Source of the DNA: Zerene cesonia
Taxonomy: Eukaryota; Arthropoda; Insecta; Lepidoptera; Pieridae
NCBI RefSeq assembly: GCF_012273895.1
Contig: NC_052118.1
Coordinates: forward strand, 186,001 to 250,000
Direction: 5' to 3'
Length of the DNA stretch: 64,000 nt
The position numbers and the translations under genes were made by a program. The first letter of the stretch is position 1, and every line of letters starts with the position of its first letter. This document shows positions 35,115 through 49,163 of the stretch, in pieces. The notes below the pieces were generated by a model. That model was not told the DNA's origin and did not search any database. It saw only the letters and a list, made by a program, of their open reading frames with translations.

Positions 35115-37715
35115 ATAATAAATACCTTTTACACAAGTACTCGTGTCGTGAGTGTCAATGTAATATAGATGTCGAAGCCATATTATTTACCTACAGATAT
35201 AGAATCCCTTCTTTGAATTAAACTCTAACAAATTCACCTTGGCAATGCCCTGTTGTCGCACGACACTATACAACAGTCTACACAACAACAGACGTATTTG
35301 ATTGTCGTCGTCAGAAAACTTTACGATTGGCCTACAACCTACGTTACGATGTTAAAAACCAATCGCGATCTATTAAGCTATAGTGAAAGGATACGTTCAA
35401 TATTTTGTCAAGCTTATTTTTTTAATTAGTTAAATGAAATTTAATTAAAATGACGCCGCTTTTAATACCTCCTTTGAATACAGCATAAGCAGATACATTA
35501 TTTTGTAATCCATAACATAAAATACGAACATTATATCGTAGAGCTTATTCCATATAGGCAGTTATAGGCACTCAAGGATCACGTACAAGTTGAACGGTGA
35601 AAGAATGTTTGGAAATCATTCCAGTAGTTCCTGAAGTCTGAGATTAACGCGAATTTTTAAATTTATCTCATAACTTATGAGAATAGATGTGAAATACGTT
35701 ATTTACGATATCTAATAACAAACCATATTTAGAATGTGGTAAGTTTGTGTAACTTTTATTGAACAAGTACTAGTATATCGAACTTAGTTACCACGTTAAT
35801 GGGTATATATATTATCTATAGTATTATGTTATCTGTGATAATATCTTACTGTTAAAACGTTTTTCGTTAGAATATATGATGAGACTTGGTTGTAATTAAA
35901 TACCTTTGTTAAATCTGAAACAACAATGCTCAAAATTTTAAATTACTCACATATTCGAGTATCATTTGTATTCATAATAATTAATACCTATGAATTCTAC
36001 ATCTCATCTTAATATAATTATTTAATTAAATTTTATTCAAATTAAAAAAAATGCAAGACTTTTTACTTACATCTTAAATCGCTCATTTAATGGCTGCGGG
36101 ATTGGAAAGGCGGCGGCGGGAGGTCGAGCCTCCGGCTTGATTCCCGCGAACTCGAGAGAAAGTCGTATATCATTATTATGTCACGGATTATGCAAGTGTC
36201 AACATTGCCGCCATATTGTTTCAATTAGTGGGTCGCTGACCGATACATTTGCACTTGAGATTAGCTGGTGTAGTGGTACTTCGTAGTGTCACAGAATACT
36301 GAATCGTAGTATTGTAGACAGCGTGGTTGTGTTTCGTTTGTCTATGATACACATAATATAACAAATTTTAAAGTCGTCTTAAGATAATATGAATTTGCTG
36401 TACATTTAATTGTAGGTAGTCAATAAGGCGTTACAGCTAGCTATCACGGCATAGAAAAAAGGAAAATCTTTTATTTTTCAACTACGACAATAATTTCCTA
36501 TGCACAAAAAATCCACAAAGTTATTAAGTAAAAAACAAAATTAAAATATTGATAATACCTCGTTCCATAACCGCATTCGTTTTTGGGACGCCGACGGAAA
36601 AGTTAAGTAACATAAATAAGGTTAGCAAGACGTGATCAGACCTCCAGATAGCTCATTGTTACACAAATAGAACAACAATACCAACCACATCAATAACATT
36701 GGTCTTTAGCAGGCATTATTTGGAACCTGGTCTGATGCTATACGAATCCATTTCTGAGATATTAGTCAAGGTGCTGTTTTAAAATGGTATTTAAATTAAC
36801 GTCATATGGCGAAATCTATTGTACCGATGTGCTTTGAATATAACAAAAAGGTATTTTAAAATAACATATATTACAAGCAATTATTTCTGGGCACCACGTC
36901 GTTTGCTGATAGCTATTTTTTAATGCTATAGAAAAATCAACATAATCTAAAAAGGACTATTTTATGAGGTACAAATTAATAATACCTGTTCCCTAACAAC
37001 CTCCTAGGTTAGCTAACCTCCCTAGGTTTGAAATAAGAACTTTCATTTTATGTAGCGACTCCATTATTTGCACCTGTTTTATGTACTATGGACGCTTCGC
37101 CCGGGCTTCTCTCGTGTTACATAATATATCGCCTATGCCCTATAGCAATATAGTTCACTTACAAACTCAACGGTGAACAAAATTTTTAGGTAGGGTCCAA
37201 CAGTTCCTGTGATTGGCGCGAAAACAACGTTCGTATATACTTATTTGTGTTTATACAATATAAATCATAATTTTTATTTATCTAGTTTACATAACTTATT
37301 TAATATTGGTTTAGGTTTTTAACTATATTAACGTAAATTCAAGAACATTTTCGAGTTTTGTGGCTACTTTTATTAACTTGTATATTGCGTCCTCATGAAT
37401 ATAATATAAACCTTCGAAATTATTCATAATTGAATGTTACATATAAATGAATACGTTATTATCAATCAGTTTATTTCTGAACTTTCGATAGCTAACTGAA
37501 AGACGTGAGACTCGAGTAATATTGGCACAGGTGTTGGGCCTCAGATACTTTTAAATACGCAGCAGATGTTACGTTTTGAATGTAAATAAATTATAAGATT
37601 GCAGGTTCAATATCTGAAGAATGTTTTAGACATGATTCAACATTAAATATTTTGATTATTTGTTGTGCGATTTTGTTTTCATTTTTTTCTTTATTTTTCA
37701 ATTGTTTTTTGTATA

Positions 37716-37860
37716 ACTAGCTATTACCAGCGACTTCCCACGCTTTAAATTCGGGGTAGTTTAACACAATTTATACATATAATCCTTCCCCTTGAATCAC
37801 CCTATCTATTAAAAATTACTTTATTTTCTACGCAACTCCACTAGAAGGTCTACTCTTCGT
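37716..37860 (-). mobile_element. LINE (RTE-like) 3'-end fragment
   Basis: TAACTAGCTATTACCAGCGA at the left, then CCTTCCCCTTGAATCACCCT and ATCTATTAAAAA, resemble a very common lepidopteran non-LTR tail. Assignment to RTE is from memory of the pattern. Strand is uncertain. Confidence 0.35.
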
Positions 37861-38509
37861 CTTCCAAACGAAGGGTATACAAAATTAAAATCCGATTCTT
37901 TTTAAATGATGAAAGAATGTTGCATTCTAATCTGTAGTAGTTTTAATGTTAAACTACCCTCAATTTATTGTTATTTTAGTTTGTTTTCTTTTGTTAACCG
38001 TACTTATAACGCTAAGCGAGTAAAAATGATGTAAAAAATTGTATTTCTCTGTAAGTGATTTAATTGTAATCTTTAGAGAAATAAATGTATTGAACCGTAA
38101 GTAAAACTCAATACAATACATGTATGTTTATTAATAAAATGCACGCTTGTCTGTCAAAGCGACAATGTGATTAACAGTAATCTTTTTAACCTTGTTAAAT
38201 ATTTTGTTTTAGCCGATAAAGCGTAGGTACAACGTTCATAACTTTTTAATAACTAATACCCTTGTCTAGTCACTATAAAATGTGTAATTAATTCGAAACA
38301 CTTATGACACAGAACCCTCAATTCATGGAATTATTAACCAATTAATTATATCAGGTGACGCGAGTATTCAGTAGAGGTCAGTTGAAATTTCCGAATAGGA
38401 ATAATTTTCTACGATAAATTATCGCTTAACTCTGTCGATTTCTAGCAATTTTTAATTAAACGAAAAAACCTCAAAGGTCTATCTAGCTATGTTAAGCATT
38501 CAGGACTGA

Positions 38510-38514
<5 letters not shown>

Positions 38515-38567
<53 letters not shown>
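38515..38567. repeat. (TA)26 microsatellite
   Basis: An uninterrupted TA dinucleotide tract of about 53 bases. It is self-complementary and can extrude as a cruciform. Confidence 0.98.
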
Positions 38568-38570
<3 letters not shown>

Positions 38571-39569
38571 AATACAACTGTGAATTTTACTTGAATTCGT
38601 CACTTTTATAGGTACAGATCGGAGGTCATAAATCAAATACTTAATCTATAAACAAACCTCAGAATTCATAAAACAAACTATTATTTTCATCATAATAGCA
38701 AAGCAAAATTGTGTGATTTCTTTGACGATATATGCTACATTTCATTTTTAGTACATACTGTAACAGTGCGCGAAGCAAGGGTGGGTAATTAGTATAATAT
38801 TACAGGTGTTGCTTGTCCCCGTCTGCCGCAACTAGGTCAGGGGCACGGTAATGGACACCAGCTCTGTTAGGTGATTGGAATTAGGTATCTAGGTTACTGG
38901 GATTTGTATTGTCTGGATTTGAATGACGTAATTACGTACCTAGATGGTTGACTAGCTCGTTGGCCGTTTTAACGCTGGATATCTTAATTTTTTAGGTTTT
39001 GTTGTTTAGGCTTTGTTTTCAATATAACTCTGAAATATTCAGAGTTAGCAATGCATTATATTTAGTAAGCGGAATATTTTTATACTATTAAATTATTTAC
39101 AATATTTCTTCACATGATATGTATTTTTACTAAAGTTTTCATATATTTTGTTGTTCTTATGTAACCAATAACTTAAGTCTAGCTTACAAATAAATCCATG
39201 TTAGCAGCACGTAACAATAATTACTTCCTTCCTCTCTTCAGCCACGTGACGCGACGCCGGTATTACACAGAACAACATACTATATATGTATATATGTATA
39301 TATAACACCCCGTGAACATTAAGCCTATTATAAACTTAAGCCATTAGTGCAGCGGGTTCAAGGAAAATTTTGTAATAGCAGAAATTAGCGAGTCGGCTTT
39401 TTGAACAATCGCAAGGTCGCGAGGTAGCGTCATGTTCGGGTTATATAGGTACCTTACATTAGCATATTATGTTATATTATTGACTTTTCGGAAAATTTAT
39501 GCTTATGAATATTTAAATTGTTTTTTTTATGTTATGTTATCATCGTTGTTATGTTATCATATTATGAAC

Positions 39570-39735
39570 ATTTGGAGAGGCTTAAGGTCGATTGCAGACC
39601 CTACGTCTCTACAAATGGATTGCTGACTTCAAATTGGAAAGGGATTAAGATGAAAATAAAAGGAAATAAAAATAAGGAAAAGATTGCTGATAGGAATAAA
39701 GGAAAGGACTGGGAAGACTAAGGAAACGGGATTTA
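39570..39735 (-). mobile_element. Partial SINE-like copy, reverse orientation
   Basis: Contains CTACAAATGGATTGCTGACT followed by GGAAAGGACTGGGAAGACTA, the reverse-strand pyrimidine-rich core of the family. The word CAAATGGATTGCTGAC has a relative at 59312 (CAAATAGATAGCCGAC). Confidence 0.5.
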
Positions 39736-41389
39736 ATAAAATTTAGTAGGAAGTCCTTTAAAATTATTTATGTACTTTTCAATAACTAAATTATTCAATT
39801 GGTTATGAAGATTTTTCTCAAAATTGAGGTGTTAACTTGTATTCGAAAAAGTTGCGTTTTAAATATTATTTTAAATAGCTAGTTGTTTATCATCAATTAC
39901 TGAAACAATTTAAAAGTTGTAAACATTTAGTTATTATATTATTATTGTAATTAAGTAATTTAAATAGGTATTACGACGCATGTGCTGTTATGCTATTAAA
40001 TAAAAATAAAATACGACTTAATTATTGGGATGGGATACAGGGAAACTTTGTTCCGATGAATAGTTATTTATTTTTCTTAATTTGAATTCAAATATAAATT
40101 AAAATTATTAAGATACATGTTTTATTTTCATAGATAGATATATACATAATTATTTTGAACATTATTAAAAAAAAATGTATTCATTTGTATTTAAATGTAT
40201 TCAAATATAAATTTTTTACAAGGTCACATGTAATTTGAAGATAAAAGTCGTTTTGAATCTTAATCAGTGTATTTTAAAAGTATGTAAGTATCTCATAGGA
40301 TAGATTAATTAATATCCATATGGCTTGAAAAGTTTCTAAAACTATTGAATGTAAAATTAAAATTATAAGTTACATTTTTGATTTATTAACGAAACAAGCC
40401 GCTCATCTCAGCTCCACTTGAGTTAAACCAGGATAAAACAAAATGAAATATATGTAATAAATAATAGCTTTTCAAATCGGTTGAGCAGCTCGAAAGCCTA
40501 TTCAATTTAAATGAGTAATCAAATCTTTCCTATTTATTACATTATTATTCATAACTAGATTAGGTACATCAGTCGGATTGTGAAAAAGTTGATAAGCTAA
40601 TATTTTTATAAGTAATTATATTACACTGCTGTTCAAACATAAGTATGTTTATATTTACATATACTTTTTGAATCGATTTAATAAAAGGAAAAAGTACGTT
40701 GCTAATGCGATTGCTTGAGCGTTCCTAATCTAAAATATATATTAGAAACAAATAATTAATTTCGAGAGATATGAGCATGATTTGACGAGCGGCTTCTGTA
40801 GTTATGATTCGTCTACGAGACATAGGTTACAGGTAGTTACAATAATACGTTTAAATGTTAATTTTAAAGTAATTAGTAATACGTTTTTGGATATGGTAAT
40901 TTAACGTTTATTTGTTTATAAAAATCAAATTTTTTATTTATTCTTTCAAAATTTTTCACATATACATATTATACTATGTCACTTAAAGAAGGTGCAGCTT
41001 TCTATAGATAAAAGATTTGTTTTTGCAATACCAGTTGTTTACTGTGTAAAAACATAACAAACACAAATGGACCATAATAAATTAAAAGGTACATAACAGT
41101 GAAAACATAATAAACATGTACAAAAGGACTAAAATTTCCTATTTATGATATTGGTTTAGATAAGCGATTAACATAACGTTTATATGCGTTATTGAGTTTA
41201 ATAACATTTAAGTAACAGCTTTTTTGATCTCTCTCGATATAGAGTTAGGATAAGGAACCAGTTGACAGCATAATGTTGTTTGATATTTATTTGGGTTAAT
41301 GAGAGCACGCTGTTGCTTTTCATAACATTTCTACGAAGTTCATTACTGATTTTTAATTACTTTACCGGAGTTGTCGGATCCATTGTAGT

Positions 41390-41460
41390 GTGGGTAATAC
41401 CACAGATAACATTATACTGTACTTGGTAATACTATATCCGTATTTTTATGTATTACCCAC
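41390..41460. repeat. Short element with 10-bp terminal inverted repeats
   Basis: GTGGGTAATA at 41390-41399 and TATTACCCAC at 41451-41460 are inverted repeats. The interior contains the reverse form of the dispersed word TATTATGTTATCTGTGG. It may be a tiny MITE. Confidence 0.4.
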
Positions 41461-42284
41461 TGTAGATAACTTTATGTACTAAATAGAGCAATTTTGGATC
41501 ACATTTGGTGGGTAAAATATATAACGTGTAAAGGAAATTAACTTTAGAAGTATATTCAAAAATTTAAAATGTTTATTTGTACTTTTTTATTCTAAATACT
41601 TTTTGATTAATAAAGCATTATTATGCTATTAAGCTAAAAATAAGTTTTCATTGCTAGTCAAAATTTGTACGAGAATAAATATTTTCCTTGTAGATCCAGA
41701 CTTTAAAACTTAGGTACCTACCTAGGTATCCCACAATAGTCGTAGCTTTTATTTGATTCTTACATACTTGCTTATCTAGTTATTTAAACTATTCAGGTAT
41801 GCTAATTATATAGGACTTAAGTAGATAATGCAATACGTATGCGCATTTTTCATGATGGATAGAGACAAGAGTATAAGTGATATTGTGTGTTTTAAACCGA
41901 GTCAGTAATAGCATACTTTAGTATGAAAATATTGGGTTGTTTATTCCTTATTGTCTAAAGTAAAGTTGAAGTGTAGGTATTCTAATTTTATAAAAGTTTA
42001 TTGTGCGAAATGTAATGTATTTCATATCCGATTTCATAATTTTTAAAACTTGTTCATGAAAATTTCATGTAGCTGTCTCTAATTTATCCTAACTATATTT
42101 CTATGTGAAAATATAAAGTCAATGTAGCAAGAAGTCACCTTATTATAATAAGGTATTATTATAAATACAAGCGTATCGAATATGTTCATTTAACATGGAT
42201 CTTGAACGAAACAAAAAAAAAAACTTGAACAAGCAGTTTAACTAAAACGATATGTTCAAACTACCTTTTCCACTCAAATGAGTC

Positions 42285-42485
42285 CTGAGGCGAGCGAGCT
42301 CTCTGGAGCGACTCCTGCTCCTGCGGTGCGCCGCTATGCTCCTCGGAGATCGGGCCATCTCACTCATCCACTCACAACTCACATCTCACTAAACTCACGA
42401 TATCGTAAAACTTAAATTCGTAAGGCACGAGCGTCGCGGTGAAGGCACGCCGAGGGACTGAGTGGAGCGCCTCTCACGGTCTCAC
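42285..42485. other. GC-richer islet in the desert
   Basis: Locally GC-rich DNA with GGCGAGCGAGCTCTCTGGAG, GCTCCTGCGGTGCGCCGC and a run of CTCAC-type words. No open frame or RNA gene is recognisable. It could be a promoter, an unlabelled repeat or a noncoding exon. Confidence 0.3.
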
Positions 42486-42734
42486 CTTGCCTGATAAGTG
42501 ATGATAACATTTACCGAAATGCATTTGCATATACGCGGGGTTACGCGTTTGTTTTCGTGTGTCCGTCGCGGGCTTTGTTTGTTTATGTTATTTTAATTTG
42601 CATGTATTAGTTATGGTTATAATATCTTGAACTTGGATACTTGATATGCTAAATCTGGATAAAGACGAAAATTCCATTTATTATTGTTAGCAGCCTACGT
42701 ACCTACTAGTAGGCAGCTATCCTATATATATATA

Positions 42735-42890
42735 CTTACTAATTTACTAATATAAATGTGAAAGTTTATATGGATATAGCTGTTGTATGCGTTTGTAGCT
42801 GAATGACCCAAAACTACTCCACGGATTTTGATGAAATTTGTTAGACAAGTAGCAAGTTAGACGTCCAATTAATAACATTTGTGAAGGTAT
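42735..42890 (+). mobile_element. Truncated Helitron-like element
   Basis: TACTAATATAAATGTGAAAG and CCACGGATTTTGATGAAATT match the left half of the family. The 3' end is missing. Confidence 0.45.
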
Positions 42891-43404
42891 TTTGTACACC
42901 TTGAAATAGTAGTACATACTCATACCTATATACCTCTACCACAAATAACATAATAGTATACAAACACCTCTATCTAACCCACTCTCAGGCATTTATTGTA
43001 ATTGAACGGCGTTTTATGTAGGATTCACTATAACGTAAAATATTCTTATACTAGTCAAGTAATGACTAACAACACGTCTTTGTTCAGCTATAATGGAAGT
43101 AAGGTTTCAAACTACGAATAAGAAAGTATTTGTTATTCGTAGGTTTCAAACGATTTACCTACACCTAGTATATCTATGACACGCTCAGGTTCATTGATTT
43201 AGGTACTAGCTACTTATATAATAATTGATACATATTAAACATTGATCGTTAAATAAGATATTCCTATGAATAATGTTAACCTATAAACAGAACTGGCTAC
43301 TAGGTATACCATACCTACTACGGTGAGAAAAAATTGAGGATATTTCCAGAACGATTGCAACGACTTCGATCGGTAGACTAATTATTTTTTATGTTAGAGG
43401 TCAA

Positions 43405-43700
43405 TGGAGCTCATGGTTCGTCTGTTGAAACGATCACTACCACCCATGAATATTTGCTGGAGTAGATCTTCTGCAAATACGCTGCCTGCTTGTAAGGCAT
43501 AAGGAAATGTTTGACGATAGGAAAAAAGGAATGGACTGGGAAGGGCGAGGAAAAGGACGGGCCTTCGGCTCCCCACTCATCGCTGGAAGCTCAGTAAGAG
43601 ACTTCGCATGCTGTTATTTCACGTCGATCTTCTGTGGAGCGGTATCTTTGCCGTGGTGAGCTGGTTAATTCGTACCGAAGCTCGCTCCACACAGACCTTT
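43405..43700 (-). mobile_element. SINE-like retroposon, reverse orientation
   Basis: Reverse-strand copy: ATGGTTCGTCTGTTGAAACG, GGAATGGACTGGGAAGGGCG and CGTACCGAAGCTCGCTCC correspond to the tail, middle and head of the copy at 26421-26738. Confidence 0.65.
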
Positions 43701-46700
43701 AAAGTTTATGTATATACTAAACAGTTTGTTCGTTTCCGCAGCGAATCGTTTAGAGCAGGTACACGCGTGGAAAACTTCGAAACAAACACGCTCTGATTCG
43801 ATGAGGTAACTCCAAAAATAAAGCGAGCTTATGAAATCATCTATTAACTGACAATTACCGAGATGTTGCGATAATTAACAGAATTGCAACCTTGATCTTT
43901 ACGATTGAAAGATTTAATTGTCCGTGGTCTGCTTTTAGGTTGATAGCAAATACTAGATAGTGGAAAAATCCATGGTGTGCAGCTTTAACCATTTATTATT
44001 TCTTTGTTAGTAGCTCTTTCTGCTCAGTGCAGCACACATAAGAATTAGATAATTCAAAATACTTAGGTGTAATAAAACGATTATTTAAAACTTTGTGTTT
44101 GCCCCGCATTCGCTCAGTTTGACCAATATGTGACCTGGTAAAGATGCAGCAAGTATTCTAATCTTTATAAATAATAAAACAGTGAAGAACTGTGCCTGTA
44201 CATAGGATGTATTAATAAAATATTAATCGAAGGAGATTTAAAAACAGTAATAGAACGAATTATAGAATTGTTTGTAAATATTGTAGGTGGGTAAACGAAA
44301 TAAAACAAGCAGTAAAGAACGAGAACAAATTATATATTTCCATTACATTCACATCTTGGCTTACACTAGAAAAGTTGCGACTCTGGAACGCCGTGACTGA
44401 AATTTTTCGACGATTTAAGATGATTAACATCTAAGTAAATATACACCCCGAAGGAATTAGATATTCAGAGGTAATTACATAAATAATAATGATTGAATCA
44501 TTTTGTATTGTAACCGATGGTCTCAAAACGACGAAGGTTCTCCAGAACATAGCTCTTGTTTTTTGAAATGGTGGTAAATATTAAATTATGTACCTATTTT
44601 GACGATTCAAAAGCGCTTCTAGTTGAATGAATGAATGGAATATGTTTGAGTTTGTGTTTCCTTTTATTTTTCCTTGATGAGCAGCTCTTGCTAACGAGTA
44701 ATAAAAATGAAGTACCTACCTGCATAAGTAAAACCAAATAAATGTTTACGTAACGGCTGCCCAACTGCGGAGCTACCAAATTTGTACTTCAGGAATTGAA
44801 AAGCGGTTCTGTTTTATCTTTATGAAAGCAATAAACTTTTTATTGTTGAATCTTTTAGTGGTCCCATCTCATTTAAACTAGCTTTAGGACCAAAACGAAA
44901 AAGTATTAAGCACTGCGTTAAAAATTGCATAACAGAATTAAAAAAAGGAAGAAGAAAGAATCTTTGATATTTTATAATGCAATTAAGCAATATTCAATAG
45001 GATTTCTATATAATTTATCATAATGATAAACATTTTTAGGGCTTATAATTATACGTACTCTGAAATACCATTATACCTACATGTAACGCAGTTGCATTGT
45101 TGACGATATAAAAGAATATTTTTACATATACATATTTGTTTATATTTTCAACACAATATATTTTACCATATAACGCAGTAGGTATAAAAATTACACAATT
45201 TATGTGACGAAAATTGTCAAGTATGCGTTTTTATTTTTTCAATTTATATTTAACATACGTGTGTTCCATGTAAAGGTGTGAATAAAGAACGCGATAACAG
45301 CGCGTTCCAGCCGCGACGTTCCAACCGCCAACACTTAGTCGAAGTAACAGTTAACAATAATAAACTGTTAGAGGTATATTATGTGAAAACATCAACACAT
45401 CCAAAAACCAACTAGCAGTCGACATTGTAAAGACTCGGAAAGATTCATCGCCAGTAACATCGAATATCACAATAAGTCAGTTGATTGATGTAAACTCTGT
45501 TTGCTTGTGGTTTGAAGCGCGAATGTCGAAACCTCTGAAAATAGAGGTCTTTGCCATGTTAAACGAAGATCGCATAGGATAAAGTAGCGCATGCATTCCG
45601 TAAAATTATTGATTCCTTATAGAGAAACTGGTAAGCCTTTTTCTGTTAAGCATTAAAAAAGAACCTCATTATTACACACCACAAGATTAAGAGAGCAAGA
45701 GAGATGGAGCGCCTCGTGATTAGCAAGGTTTAGTTTGTCATCTGTGCTTGAACATGTTATGCATTACAGTAGCTGCATTTAATTCGAAAGCTAGACTCTT
45801 ATTTATCACTGCATTATGTCTTGAACGCGCCTCGATGGTGTAAATTATTTACAAAATGTTTATTTAAGAAGTAAAACGCGCACTTTAACAAATACTTTCG
45901 AAGCCAAGCAATAACCTCCCTCGATAGTTCTACAGGGAATTCTATTTTTCGGATATTTCTAAATGCACGTGTTTTTAAAAACAAATCATCCGTAAATGTC
46001 AATCCATTATCCTGTTAACCTAACACTACGGCAATTGTAAATGACAATAAATAAATATTACTTATATCATCTCAATCATAACAGCTTTAGGATTTTCAGA
46101 AGACCTAGTGTTTGTGCCCATCGAATGAAATCTACATGTGCTGAAAGGTAAGAAGTCGACTACATAATAAATATACGTTTAAATTAAACGCTAACACCGA
46201 AAGATCTACACATCAATGCTTTAGTCCTAGGTAAAGCTCGATAAATATATTTGTCTACATATCGGAGCTACATGGAGGCGTAAACCGGGGTGTCAAAACT
46301 TCTCATTTATCTACCTATCTAATCTTGAGGTTAACATAACAATTTGTCTGTTACAATTCTTTATAGCAGAAAGCAAATACTGTAAATTCTTGCACGGTCT
46401 AAAATCGCATGCAAACCTTTTGTAACGATAGATACTGCTATGCCTACCTACAAACAAATAAGCAATGAAATCGAAGCAAATAAATATTTTTTTTACAATT
46501 TCAGCTAACCATACTCTGACGACACCAAAATGCTTATCTGCAAATACAACCTGTTTCAACTTAACACTAAAGGAACGGATAAAAATTCGTGATAGAGCAA
46601 AAAATTATAGTCGTACCACATCCGATGTTCTGGGCCCAAGTCTGTCAACCTAAAAATGCTTCATTGTCTCAATTAGTTCGTGTCAGAATGTTTTAAAAAC

Positions 46701-47507
46701 CAAGTTGTAAAAACGGAGAATTGTCTCATTGAGATTCATTTAAAACACCATTACTATTCATATGGGACACTATTATGACATGGTAATTGGATTCTTATGG
46801 ACTGTCAATTGAATCGTAATGGCGCGCCTATTTGCTAAAATAGCAGACTTGGCCCCCCCTGGACATTAATATCTGTCACATGTACACTACCTAGAATAAG
46901 CGGTGAATTAGTAAGTGTAGAGCAGCAGTTTTCCTAATTGATAATGATCATCATTTGACTTTAAATATGATAGGTACATATCAAATTTGTACTCTGGGCT
47001 GTCAAAGTGACATTTCACGTATATAGACTGTTTGTTAGTATTCTGTGAACCTTTAAACATCACTGTATCAATACGTTATGCTTGGGCGCAGAGCGCTTAA
47101 AACTGACGAGTTAAATAAAATACCTTATTAAACGAAAAAACATATAACGATAGCATAATTGTAGGTAGTGTACAACGTTCAGCCGTTGAAAGCAATATGA
47201 ATTCCTGAGTATTTTAGACACAAAGTTTATCCCCTCCGCTCCAACATACAACCTTTTTTAAATATAATTAATAGGCCAAATATACGAGACATTGAATTAT
47301 AAAGCTTATTCATGGTTTTAGCAAACGCATGATACAAATTAGCTAGTTAAAATTTATTAAGGTGTCAAAATACAATGTTTCAATAAATATAAATTAGGTA
47401 AAGCAATGCTCGCTTCGTAATGATTTGAAAGTAGCAAAGGTTTATATCGGCGTAGCCACAATAGGGCGAAACACATATTGTTGTAAGAGGTTTTTTTTTT
47501 TTTTTTT

Positions 47508-48507
47508 NNNNNNNNNNNNNNNNNNNNNNNNNNNNNNNNNNNNNNNNNNNNNNNNNNNNNNNNNNNNNNNNNNNNNNNNNNNNNNNNNNNNNNNNNNNNN
47601 NNNNNNNNNNNNNNNNNNNNNNNNNNNNNNNNNNNNNNNNNNNNNNNNNNNNNNNNNNNNNNNNNNNNNNNNNNNNNNNNNNNNNNNNNNNNNNNNNNNN
47701 NNNNNNNNNNNNNNNNNNNNNNNNNNNNNNNNNNNNNNNNNNNNNNNNNNNNNNNNNNNNNNNNNNNNNNNNNNNNNNNNNNNNNNNNNNNNNNNNNNNN
47801 NNNNNNNNNNNNNNNNNNNNNNNNNNNNNNNNNNNNNNNNNNNNNNNNNNNNNNNNNNNNNNNNNNNNNNNNNNNNNNNNNNNNNNNNNNNNNNNNNNNN
47901 NNNNNNNNNNNNNNNNNNNNNNNNNNNNNNNNNNNNNNNNNNNNNNNNNNNNNNNNNNNNNNNNNNNNNNNNNNNNNNNNNNNNNNNNNNNNNNNNNNNN
48001 NNNNNNNNNNNNNNNNNNNNNNNNNNNNNNNNNNNNNNNNNNNNNNNNNNNNNNNNNNNNNNNNNNNNNNNNNNNNNNNNNNNNNNNNNNNNNNNNNNNN
48101 NNNNNNNNNNNNNNNNNNNNNNNNNNNNNNNNNNNNNNNNNNNNNNNNNNNNNNNNNNNNNNNNNNNNNNNNNNNNNNNNNNNNNNNNNNNNNNNNNNNN
48201 NNNNNNNNNNNNNNNNNNNNNNNNNNNNNNNNNNNNNNNNNNNNNNNNNNNNNNNNNNNNNNNNNNNNNNNNNNNNNNNNNNNNNNNNNNNNNNNNNNNN
48301 NNNNNNNNNNNNNNNNNNNNNNNNNNNNNNNNNNNNNNNNNNNNNNNNNNNNNNNNNNNNNNNNNNNNNNNNNNNNNNNNNNNNNNNNNNNNNNNNNNNN
48401 NNNNNNNNNNNNNNNNNNNNNNNNNNNNNNNNNNNNNNNNNNNNNNNNNNNNNNNNNNNNNNNNNNNNNNNNNNNNNNNNNNNNNNNNNNNNNNNNNNNN
48501 NNNNNNN
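47508..48507. other. Assembly gap (1,000 N)
   Basis: 1,000 N preceded by a run of 17 T, a homopolymer where contigs often break. Confidence 0.99.
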
Positions 48508-49157
48508 CTTGGCGAGGGACCAAAACGCCCGTGTTCCCGAAGGAAGTCGCGCCAGTCTATCACCAAGTGCACCAATGTAACTAGAACTAGGTAGTTATAC
48601 AATAATGATATTACAATTAAAATAAATAAACTATAACCTCTAAAAATTATACATGAATTATAAATTTATCATGGATAGGATATATCCATGAAAAATTATC
48701 CATACTTGATAACAAAATGTAAAGTATCAGTATTTAAAATTAAATAACATGCAATAAAAATATGTTATGCAATAAAATTTATGTTTAAGACTGGCTACCC
48801 AATGTCATTATGCTGAAAAAGTCGTTGCTTCTAGTGTAAAAAATATTCTAATAAGTCATGTTTGTGAAGTTTTCTCGATCTCAAGCTGTTATCTCAGCAT
48901 TTACCAATATTGTCACTTATTATTTATTGAAACATTCAACTCTTAAATAGATTCACATTATTGTTGCTTGGCAACACTTAATTATAGTAAAATACGATTA
49001 TTTAAACAGTAGAGAAGGTATATGCTCTTTGTTTTCTATTAAAATTAAATAGAGAAGCGACAAATAGATTAAATAAATACAATAAAACGTTCCTAAACTG
49101 TTCATTAATATGAAGAATATTTGTACTGATATTATAATAGTTAGTTTTGGCATCACT

Positions 49158-49163
49158 TTTATT
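49158..49163 (-). terminator. Candidate poly-A signal of the flippase gene
   Basis: TTTATT on the plus strand is AATAAA on the minus strand. It is the first exact signal I find downstream of the flippase stop, implying a 3' UTR of about 0.7 kb. Variant signals could lie closer. Confidence 0.35.

Larger units (their letters stand above)
20235..49157. other. Gene desert between the two convergent genes
   Basis: About 29 kb of AT-rich DNA in which no open frame shows family motifs, GC-rich third positions or plausible splice chains. Identified content is listed separately: repeats, two gaps, hairpins and a CRE cluster. The rest holds nothing I recognise. Small exons of a noncoding RNA would not be visible by eye. 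Confidence 0.6.

Noticed and set aside
47357..48602. Long open frames through the 47.5-48.5 kb gap
   Set aside because: They are created by the N run, and flanking residues show no family motifs.
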